Assembly: GCA_021604825.1 (NCBI GenBank)
Contig: BQJS01000229.1
Location: 1 to 6,676 of the forward strand
DNA: 6,676 nt
Direction of reading: 5' to 3'
From: Phycisphaerae bacterium
GTDB taxonomy: Bacteria; Planctomycetota; Phycisphaerae; UBA1845
Positions 1 to 4,978 of the stretch are shown here, in pieces. Numbering within the stretch: position 1 is the first letter of the stretch; every line of letters begins with the position of its first letter. The position numbers were made by a program, and so were the translations under genes. Below the pieces are notes generated by a model. It had not been told where the DNA came from. It did not search any database and saw nothing but the letters and a program-made list of their open reading frames with translations.

Positions 1-2
1 GC

Positions 3-116
3 CTCTTGCTGTACACCATTTTCGTACGCATTTCAGTGCCCGTCTTGAACGGGCGTTTGACCATCGATCAGGTATATCACACAGACGAACCGTCCCCGAC
101 TGCGGTGACCGGATGA
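3..116 (+). CDS. C-terminal fragment of an unidentified, probably membrane-associated protein (5' end outside window)
   Basis: The reading frame starting at base 3 is open from the window edge to a TGA at 114-116. It translates to a hydrophobic stretch (LLLYTIFVRISVPVL) followed by a polar tail ending in DEPSPTAVTG, which looks like a last membrane helix plus a C-terminal tail. Roughly two thirds of its codons end in G or C, similar to the neighbouring genes. Its stop overlaps an ATG (ATGA at 113-116) in the frame of the following cytochrome gene, and the better ribosome site for that gene lies just after it, so the two are probably co-transcribed and perhaps translationally coupled. A membrane partner for the downstream periplasmic cytochrome, such as a quinone-linked electron-transfer subunit, would fit, but that is speculation. 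Only 37 residues are visible and no family can be named. A second frame is also open here, so this being the true gene end is likely but not certain. Confidence 0.5.
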   Translation, partial: LLLYTIFVRISVPVLNGRLTIDQVYHTDEPSPTAVTG

Positions 117-119
117 CAC

Positions 120-125
120 GGAGGA
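120..125 (+). promoter_or_regulatory. Ribosome binding site (GGAGGA) deciding the cytochrome start
   Basis: GGAGGA lies five bases before the ATG at 131. It is downstream of the alternative in-frame ATG at 113, so it supports initiation at 131. The ATG at 113 has no comparable purine tract before it, although it overlaps the upstream stop codon as ATGA. Confidence 0.7.
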
Positions 126-130
126 TTGCA

Positions 131-1600
131 ATGCAAATGAAACAGACAATTGGGCGCCCACAAAAACAGTTTGGACTGTTGCTCGCAGGATTGCTGATGC
201 TGACACCGCTGTCAGCGATGGGGCAAGCCATCGGTTTGCCTGAAATCAGCAAGGCCAGCAAGGATTGCATCGAGTGTCACAAGAAGGAGAGTCGGGCACT
301 ATACCAGCAATGGGGCGAGAGCAAGCACTATCGCGCCAACGTTGGGTGTTTTGAATGCCATGGAGCAGAAGAGTCAGACAAGGATGCGTTCCGCCATTAC
401 AATTATACCATCGCAACCATCGTCAGCCCCAAGGATTGTGGTCGCTGTCACAGTCGCGAAGTAGACGAATTTATTCACTCCCATCACGCCAAAGCCGGTC
501 GCATCCTCGGTTCACTCGACAACATTCTTGCCGAAGTGGTGGAAGGCAATCGTAACTTCGTCAGCCCGGCATTTCCCGACGGAAACGCGGCGTCGGCGGT
601 CGTTGGTTGCTGGCAATGCCACGGTTCGCAGATCAAAGTCCTCGCCGACGGAACTCTGGATCCTGCCACTTGGCCAAACAGCGGTATCGGTCGACTCAAC
701 CCGGACGGTTCTGAAGGGGCATGCGCGGCATGTCATACGCGACACGAGTTCTCCGCAGCACAAGCCCGCCATCCGAACACCTGCGGCAAGTGCCACATGG
801 GACCGGACCATCCGCAAAAGGAAATCTACGAAGAATCGAAACACGGTATCGCTTTCTTCGCCAACCAACACAAAATGAATTTGGAAAACAACAAGTGGGT
901 CGTCGGTGAGGATTATTGGGCGGCCCCTACTTGTGCGACTTGCCACATGTCCGCGACCAAGGACCAAGCCGTCACCCACGACATCGGTTTACGGATCAGT
1001 TGGAATAACCGACCAGTGGTCTCGGTCCGTCCGGAAGTGGCTGACGCGAAGATGGACCTGCCCGGTAAAGATGTGCCCTGGCAGGTTCGCCGAGAGAACA
1101 TGAAGAACGTGTGCCTCAATTGCCACAATCAGAACTGGGTTGACAATTTCTACATTCAGTATGACGGACTCATCGAACTGTACAACGAGAAGTTCGCCAA
1201 GCCAGGTGCAGCGCTTTACGCAGCCGCAAAGCCTCTGCTCAAGCCCGCGAAGTTCTCCAACAAGTTGGACTTCATCTGGTTTGAAATCTGGCACCACGAA
1301 GGCCGCCGGGCGCGCCACGGTGCGTCGATGATGGGGCCCGACTACACGCACTGGCACGGTACGTACGAAATTGCCAAGCACTTCTACACCGAATACATCC
1401 CGGAACTCGAAGAACTGGTTGAGTCTGGAATGCACTCAGATGATCCTGAAAAGAAAAAGGCGGCAGAAGCGTTGCACGCCAAGATTGTCGAAGTTCTCGA
1501 TGCACCGGATCATCTGTGGTACACCAATCGCATGGACGACAAGGAAAAAGCCCGTCGTGCGAAAGCAGCCGAAGAATTCCGCGAACGCTACAATAAGTAA
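131..1600 (+). CDS. Octaheme c-type cytochrome, hydroxylamine oxidoreductase (HAO) family
   Basis: A 489-residue exported multiheme cytochrome. Residues 1-33 form a signal peptide: a basic N-region, a hydrophobic core GLLLAGLLMLTPL and probable cleavage after GQA. Eight CxxCH heme motifs begin at residues 46, 73, 103, 160, 198, 218, 268 and 328, the number and overall spacing expected of the HAO family. The fourth would be the catalytic heme in HAO. A THDIGLRISWN segment (His283, Asp284) and a late RHGASMMGPDYTHWHGTYE segment (Tyr405, Tyr412) are also family-like. One of these tyrosines may correspond to the residue that cross-links the catalytic heme (P460) in hydroxylamine- and hydrazine-oxidising members, but I could not align this. 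With the cross-link, oxidation of hydroxylamine, hydrazine or NO is expected; without it, reduction of nitrite or NO. The charged, helical C-terminus has no membrane anchor, so the protein should be soluble in the periplasm (paryphoplasm). The start at 131 is preferred over 113 because of the GGAGGA site. No HaoB-, c554- or cM552-like gene is visible nearby. Family assignment is firm; direction of the reaction is open. Confidence 0.92.
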   Translation: MQMKQTIGRPQKQFGLLLAGLLMLTPLSAMGQAIGLPEISKASKDCIECHKKESRALYQQWGESKHYRANVGCFECHGAEESDKDAFRHYNYTIATIVSPKDCGRCHSREVDEFIHSHHAKAGRILGSLDNILAEVVEGNRNFVSPAFPDGNAASAVVGCWQCHGSQIKVLADGTLDPATWPNSGIGRLNPDGSEGACAACHTRHEFSAAQARHPNTCGKCHMGPDHPQKEIYEESKHGIAFFANQHKMNLENNKWVVGEDYWAAPTCATCHMSATKDQAVTHDIGLRISWNNRPVVSVRPEVADAKMDLPGKDVPWQVRRENMKNVCLNCHNQNWVDNFYIQYDGLIELYNEKFAKPGAALYAAAKPLLKPAKFSNKLDFIWFEIWHHEGRRARHGASMMGPDYTHWHGTYEIAKHFYTEYIPELEELVESGMHSDDPEKKKAAEALHAKIVEVLDAPDHLWYTNRMDDKEKARRAKAAEEFRERYNK

Positions 1601-1624
1601 GCATCGTCAATCGAGGCAAACGTT

Positions 1625-2089
1625 ATGGCCAAGCGATTTCGAAAACACAAACCGACCGTGCGAGATGGCTCCGTTGCTCTGCACGATCACTTGATAACGG
1701 TCGCCGCGACCGCCCGTGAACGATACGGACCGGAAATGGATTTCGCGGCGATCGTCCAGATTTTGGATGATCGCGAGATCGTTCGTTACCCGGTATCGCT
1801 CGCATTCGATGATGCCCCGCTTCAGACTGGCGAGTTTGCGTTTCCTGAGCCAATCGGTTGTCATCCGAGCGAAGGATATACGCTCTTCATTCACCCTTAC
1901 CTTGAAGGCAACCTTGAGGCGCTTCCGCTGCTGATCGGTTACCAGTTGGTGCGAATCAACTATGGTGATGTTGCCTCGCATGAAGAGGCGGAAGTGTTTG
2001 GTGCGGCATTGTGTGAGATGGATCGCGATGCCTATTACGAGCAGATATGCAGAATAGCCGACTCGATTCCGGTTTCTGCGGAGACGTAA
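1625..2089 (+). CDS. Unrecognised 154-residue protein downstream of the HAO-like cytochrome
   Basis: I do not recognise this family. The ATG is preceded by GAGG at a spacing of about eight bases and lies 24 bases after the cytochrome stop, so co-transcription and a linked role are likely. The protein has a basic start (MAKRFRKHK), no signal peptide, no membrane helix and no CxxCH motif, so it is probably cytoplasmic. A central section (residues about 40-75) reads as alternating strand-like and acidic turns. A conserved-looking block follows around residues 78-93 with Cys79-His80 and His90 (GCHPSEGYTLFIHPYLEG). The C-terminus is helical and acidic, with Cys130 and Cys142. The Cys and His residues could bind metal, but no standard site is recognisable. 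It is not HaoB, which is larger and membrane-linked. Possible roles are a maturation or assembly helper for the cytochrome or a small accessory enzyme; both are guesses from position. Confidence 0.8.
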   Translation: MAKRFRKHKPTVRDGSVALHDHLITVAATARERYGPEMDFAAIVQILDDREIVRYPVSLAFDDAPLQTGEFAFPEPIGCHPSEGYTLFIHPYLEGNLEALPLLIGYQLVRINYGDVASHEEAEVFGAALCEMDRDAYYEQICRIADSIPVSAET

Positions 2090-2133
2090 CGGTTATTGCC
2101 GCGTGAATTTTCGATACACGCGTCGCGCTAGTT

Positions 2134-2160
2134 TTGACCTGCAGTGGATTAGTCGACAAT
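2134..2160 (+). promoter_or_regulatory. Candidate sigma70-like promoter for the Rrf2 regulator gene
   Basis: TTGACC at 2134-2139 and GACAAT at 2155-2160 are separated by 15 bases, a short spacer. Overlapping TATACC at 2160-2165 is an alternative -10 element with a longer spacer. The site lies in the 124-base gap before the regulator gene. A small odd palindrome, ACGA-A-TCGT (2184-2192), just downstream could be part of an operator, but it is short. Planctomycete promoters are poorly defined, so this is a weak call. Confidence 0.25.
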
Positions 2161-2213
2161 ATACCTTTTGATCGATGCTTGTGACGAATCGTGCAATGGA
2201 TGGATGACTTCAA

Positions 2214-2615
2214 TTGCTAAGCCTCAGCAGCCAATACGCCCTCCGGGCCATGATCTATCTTGCGGAGCACCGCGAGGATTGGCCAATTCCCGGCCGCGTG
2301 ATTGCTGAAAGTACGGAGATTCCGGCCAAGTACCTTTCCAAGATCATGGGCGACCTCGTGCGCGTTGGCGTCTTGGTGTCGTCGCGCGGCAAGTCGGGCG
2401 GGTTTTCGATGCAAAGGGACCCGGCCAAGACGAAGCTTTTTGACGTCCTTGCCCCTTTTGAACAATTTCAGCACCGCACCTGCCCATTCGGTAACGCCCG
2501 CTGCAGCGACTCCAATCCGTGCCTGGCCCATGACCGTTGGAAAAATGTCGTTGAAGCCGAGCAGACATTTCTGATGAACACCAGCATCCACGAAATCGCC
2601 AAGGATGGCGGCTAA
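2214..2615 (+). CDS. Rrf2-family transcriptional regulator with IscR-like Fe-S ligand set
   Basis: A 133-residue winged-helix regulator, normal length for Rrf2 proteins. The N-terminus (MLSLSSQYALRAMIYLAEH) is the classic first helix. Residues about 35-65 (IPAKYLSKIMGDLVRVGVLV then SSRGKSGGF) are the recognition helix and wing. Cys90, Cys97, Cys103 and His106 give C-X6-C-X5-C-X2-H. The last part, CLAHDRWK, resembles the corresponding segment of E. coli IscR, which ligates a [2Fe-2S] cluster with three Cys and one His. The Asp in the first helix (TDYALR) that completes the cluster in NsrR is Gln7 here, so it is not a canonical NsrR. The start is TTG at 2214: an in-frame TGA at 2205-2207 excludes anything further upstream, and the next ATG (2250) would remove the conserved first helix. 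The ribosome site is weak (GGATGA, 2202-2207). It probably senses redox state, NO or iron and may control the HAO-like operon upstream and its own gene; the targets are inferred from position. Confidence 0.9.
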   Translation: MLSLSSQYALRAMIYLAEHREDWPIPGRVIAESTEIPAKYLSKIMGDLVRVGVLVSSRGKSGGFSMQRDPAKTKLFDVLAPFEQFQHRTCPFGNARCSDSNPCLAHDRWKNVVEAEQTFLMNTSIHEIAKDGG

Positions 2616-2659
2616 AAGCGTCTTGCGTTCGTTGTTCGTGGCATCAATCCATTCGATTC

Positions 2660-2689
2660 TTGATTCACCGATCCAATCGCACCTATCCT
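2660..2689 (+). promoter_or_regulatory. Candidate sigma70-like promoter for the dockerin-like protein gene
   Basis: TTGATT (2660-2665) and TATCCT (2684-2689) are separated by 18 bases within the 122-base gap before the TTG-started gene at 2738. Each hexamer matches the consensus at four of six positions. The location suits a separate transcript for the secreted protein, but the match is modest. Confidence 0.25.
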
Positions 2690-2723
2690 ATCTGAACAGG
2701 CGAAGGCGTGACTCTGTTTGGGT

Positions 2724-2730
2724 AGGGGGA
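2724..2730 (+). promoter_or_regulatory. Ribosome binding site (AGGGGGA) supporting a TTG start
   Basis: AGGGGGA lies seven bases before the TTG at 2738. An in-frame TAG at 2723-2725 rules out an earlier start, and no ATG or GTG lies in frame before the signal-peptide region, so this purine tract fixes the TTG as the start. Confidence 0.65.
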
Positions 2731-2737
2731 ATTCAAA

Positions 2738-3655
2738 TTGACAAAAGCAAGAACGATCTCGCGATTCACATGCGTCTGGTTCGCCGCAGTTGGTGTAATC
2801 GACACGCAGTTGAGCGCGGCTTGCGAATCTGTTCCAATTCCAATTGTCAATCCAGGTTTCGAGAATGATCCGGTGAGTCCGGGTTGCTTTGAAGTTATGC
2901 CCCTTGACGGCTGGCTCGAATTCGACACGAACGGCGTTTTGGACGGTGGTTTGAATTCACTCGGTGGGATCAACTTGCCCGCGGGTTCGGTGTTCTTTCC
3001 AGTCGGCGCGCCTGAGGGAGATCATGCTGCTCTCGTGTTTCTTTTCACATCGACCGGTCAAGGACCAGCTGGGTTCCGGCAGGTACTTGATGAGACGCTG
3101 CAACCCAATACCACGTACACGCTTTCGGTGCAGGTGGGAAACATCGCGACAGGACAGGGGCCGCCGCCCTGCGATGTGTTCGGAGTATTCAATCTCGAAG
3201 GATTTCCTGGCTATCAAGTTCAACTGCTCGCAGGCGGCGAGGTGATTGCGGAGGATGATAACTCGCTAGCGGGCGTGTTGGGCGAAGGCGAGTTCGGCCT
3301 CAGTACGCGCGAGGCAGTCATTGGCGCAACGCACGACCAACTGGGGCAAAACCTCGAAATCCGCCTGATCAATTTGAACGAAGCCGAGACGCCAGATAAT
3401 CCCGGAGTCGAAGTTGATTTTGATGACGTGCAACTGTTCGCCCGGTCGAATATTTCCGCTGCGATCGGCGATCTGGATTGTGATGGTGATATTGATCTCG
3501 CAGATTACGGTTTCTTCGAGCCCTGCATGGATGGACCTGATCAAGCCCCAGCGGGCACGTGTGCCGATGGCATCGATGCCGATTTGGATGAGGACGGCGA
3601 TGTCGATCTGCTGGATTTCAGAGTGCTTGCTTCGGCAATTGCGAATCTGCCTTAA
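2738..3655 (+). CDS. Secreted protein with NPGFE-type domain and C-terminal dockerin-like calcium-binding repeats
   Basis: A 305-residue protein starting at TTG. Residues 1-28 look like a signal peptide: basic MTKARTISRF, a hydrophobic stretch, and likely cleavage near LSAA. From residue 36 the IVNPGFEND opening, followed by GFRQVLDETLQPNTTYTLSV (about 112-131) and a closing VDFDDVQLFA (226-235), is typical of jelly-roll-like extracellular domains in planctomycete and PEP-CTERM-type secreted proteins. Residues 244-300 hold two EF-hand-like dockerin repeats. Asp245, 247, 249, 251, 253 and 256 form the first loop and Asp282, 284, 286, 288, 290 and 293 the second, each followed by a hydrophobic helix. 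Cys263 and Cys275 lie between them and could form a disulfide. The protein is probably exported and binds calcium; its ligand is unknown. No cohesin or other cellulosome part is visible, and in Planctomycetota such repeats usually end secreted proteins without a cellulosome. No enzyme motif was recognised. Confidence 0.85.
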   Translation: MTKARTISRFTCVWFAAVGVIDTQLSAACESVPIPIVNPGFENDPVSPGCFEVMPLDGWLEFDTNGVLDGGLNSLGGINLPAGSVFFPVGAPEGDHAALVFLFTSTGQGPAGFRQVLDETLQPNTTYTLSVQVGNIATGQGPPPCDVFGVFNLEGFPGYQVQLLAGGEVIAEDDNSLAGVLGEGEFGLSTREAVIGATHDQLGQNLEIRLINLNEAETPDNPGVEVDFDDVQLFARSNISAAIGDLDCDGDIDLADYGFFEPCMDGPDQAPAGTCADGIDADLDEDGDVDLLDFRVLASAIANLP

Positions 3656-3715
3656 CGGCGATACCCTCGTGGCCGTCGCCCTACGAATTCCATTCATCCT
3701 TCTACGAATCACTTC

Positions 3716-4903
3716 ATGACCCTGGCCGTCAAACGCATGACGATCTACCCGCTTTCGTTTCCGTTGGGGCGAAAGGTTTCTCACGCCACTTCTGAGCGGG
3801 CGGTCAGCGAGCCGATTGTTGTGGCCGTTGAGCTGATGAATGGGGTTGTGGGATATGGCGAGACGCTGCCTCGCGAGTACGTGACCGGCGAGACGAACGA
3901 GACCGTTCTCGAATTGCTGCAGGGTGAGTTTGCAAAGGAATTGCTGGCCTTCTCACCGGAAGGTTTTCCAGAAGCGCTTGAGGCCATCGATGCGTTGCCT
4001 TGTATTGCGGAGGATGGTTCAAACTGTTCCGCCGCACGGGCATGCGTGGAGTTGGCACTGCTTGATGCGGTGCTGCGAAGCGAAGGTCAATCGCTGGATG
4101 GTGTGACGGGTTGGCTGGGCGATCCCAAGCTGGGTTCGCCAGGTAGCGAAAAGACCTGTCGATTCAGCATGGTCTTGGCGTCCAACTCGATTTCGTCGAT
4201 CGCCCGAACGGTACGCTATGCGAAGTGGGCTGGCATTCGGAATTTTAAATTGAAGGTTGGCATGCCGGACGACGATGCTCGCATTGAATCGGTGATGGGG
4301 GTTCTTGGTGGATTGCTTGGTCGCGGGAAAGCCACGCTGCGTCTCGATGCCAACGGTGTTTGGGATGTCGATCAGGCAGCCGATGCAGTAAAGCGCTGGC
4401 GTCATGTACCGCTGTCCGGAATCGAGCAGCCGCTCAGTCCATCGAGGGATAATGATCTTGTTGAATTGAAGAGACGTGTAGACGTCCCGATCTTTCACGA
4501 CGAATCGCTGTCAACGTTTGAAGATGCCGAGCGGTTGTTCGAGTTGGGTGTCGCCGATGGTTTCAACATTCGCATAAGCAAGTGTGGCGGATTGCTCGCA
4601 TCGTTGAAGCTGGCCAGTATCGCAATCAAGCGGAAGATTCAAATCCAGTTGGGCTGCATGGTGGGCGAGACGAGCCTGCTTTCTGGGGCTGGCGTGCGAT
4701 TCCTTCAGATGACGCCCGGCGTGCGTTTTGCTGAGGGGAGCTTTGGTCCGTTGCTCAGCCGGCACGACATCGCGCCGAAACGGGTCCGATTCACGTGGGG
4801 AGGCAAACTTCCAAAATTGAACGAGCAGGGATTGGGGGTTGATGTTTCGACCGAACTTCTCAGTCAGCATGTGCAAGGCAAGCCGATCGTCATCGAACTC
4901 TAG
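3716..4903 (+). CDS. Enolase-superfamily enzyme, muconate-lactonizing/dipeptide-epimerase-like
   Basis: A 395-residue protein with the full catalytic set of the muconate lactonizing enzyme subgroup. It has a KxK motif (Lys178, Lys180 in FKLKVG), Mg ligands Asp211 (RLDANG), Glu237 (IEQPL) and Asp262 (HDESL), and a second base Lys289 (RISKCGG). These enzymes abstract the proton next to a carboxylate; members include cycloisomerases, o-succinylbenzoate synthase, N-acylamino acid racemases and L-Ala-D/L-Glu epimerases. The capping domain carries GYGETLPREYVTGET (46-60), which resembles the substrate-lid loop of epimerase-like members. Strand 8 reads GCMVGETS (313-320) rather than an obvious DxD signature, so the substrate is not settled. 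It should be cytoplasmic. The ATG at 3716 has no clear ribosome site; Met8 is possible but would cut into the first strand. It lies 60 bases after the dockerin-like gene on the same strand and ends facing the sulfatase-like gene. No menaquinone or aromatic-degradation gene is in view to fix its role. Confidence 0.88.
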   Translation: MTLAVKRMTIYPLSFPLGRKVSHATSERAVSEPIVVAVELMNGVVGYGETLPREYVTGETNETVLELLQGEFAKELLAFSPEGFPEALEAIDALPCIAEDGSNCSAARACVELALLDAVLRSEGQSLDGVTGWLGDPKLGSPGSEKTCRFSMVLASNSISSIARTVRYAKWAGIRNFKLKVGMPDDDARIESVMGVLGGLLGRGKATLRLDANGVWDVDQAADAVKRWRHVPLSGIEQPLSPSRDNDLVELKRRVDVPIFHDESLSTFEDAERLFELGVADGFNIRISKCGGLLASLKLASIAIKRKIQIQLGCMVGETSLLSGAGVRFLQMTPGVRFAEGSFGPLLSRHDIAPKRVRFTWGGKLPKLNEQGLGVDVSTELLSQHVQGKPIVIEL

Positions 4904-4907
4904 ACTT

Positions 4908-4972
4908 GTAGGGTGGGCCGTGCCCACCGCCGTTTGAATGTTCAACGACATGGTGGGCACGGCCCACCCTAC
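4908..4972. repeat. Perfect 21-bp inverted repeat with palindromic arms between convergent genes
   Basis: The arms at 4908-4928 and 4952-4972 are exact reverse complements, separated by a 23-base loop. Each arm also contains its own hairpin: GGTGGGC-CGT-GCCCACC on the left and GGTGGGC-ACG-GCCCACC on the right. The loop carries a further near-dyad (CGTTTGAA, TG, TTCAACG). The element begins four bases after the enolase-superfamily stop and ends six bases before the stop of the minus-strand sulfatase-like gene, so it fills almost the whole gap. It could stop or stabilise transcripts from both sides, although no long T-run follows. From memory, 'GTAGGGTGGGC...GCCCACC' units are recurrent in planctomycete and some cyanobacterial genomes, so it may be a dispersed REP/MITE-like element. 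It is seen only once here. Confidence 0.9.
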
Positions 4973-4978
4973 GATTTG

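Noticed and set aside
38..54. GCCCGT-CTTGA-ACGGGC hairpin followed by GTTTGA, resembling a terminator
   Set aside because: It lies inside the open frame that runs to the TGA at 114-116, and the T-run is only three bases. It is more likely coding sequence than a stop signal for transcription.
512..979. 155-codon open frame on the minus strand inside the HAO-like gene
   Set aside because: It lies opposite a frame with eight heme motifs, its protein is rich in Arg and Val without domain-like structure, and it is explained as a shadow of GC-ending codons.
989..1435. 148-codon minus-strand open frame within the cytochrome gene
   Set aside because: It is fully antisense to conserved cytochrome sequence, has no recognisable motif, and has no ribosome site that sets it apart.
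2090..2120. CGG-TTATTG-CCG followed by an AATTTT stretch after the 154-aa gene as a terminator
   Set aside because: A three-base stem is too weak, and the T-run is separated from it by several bases.
3657..3680. GGCGA...TCGCC inverted repeat after the dockerin-like gene as a possible terminator
   Set aside because: The stem is only five base pairs with a 14-base loop, and no T-run follows, so it cannot be supported.
3266..3784. 172-codon minus-strand open frame across the end of the dockerin-like gene and the start of the enolase-superfamily gene
   Set aside because: It is a shadow: the Asp-rich GAT/GAC repeats read in reverse give Ile/Val-rich low-complexity sequence (ITITIQIAD). No family features.
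4019..4498. 159-codon minus-strand open frame inside the enolase-superfamily gene
   Set aside because: It is antisense to the KxK and DANG catalytic region of a clearly real gene, and its product has no domain-like features.
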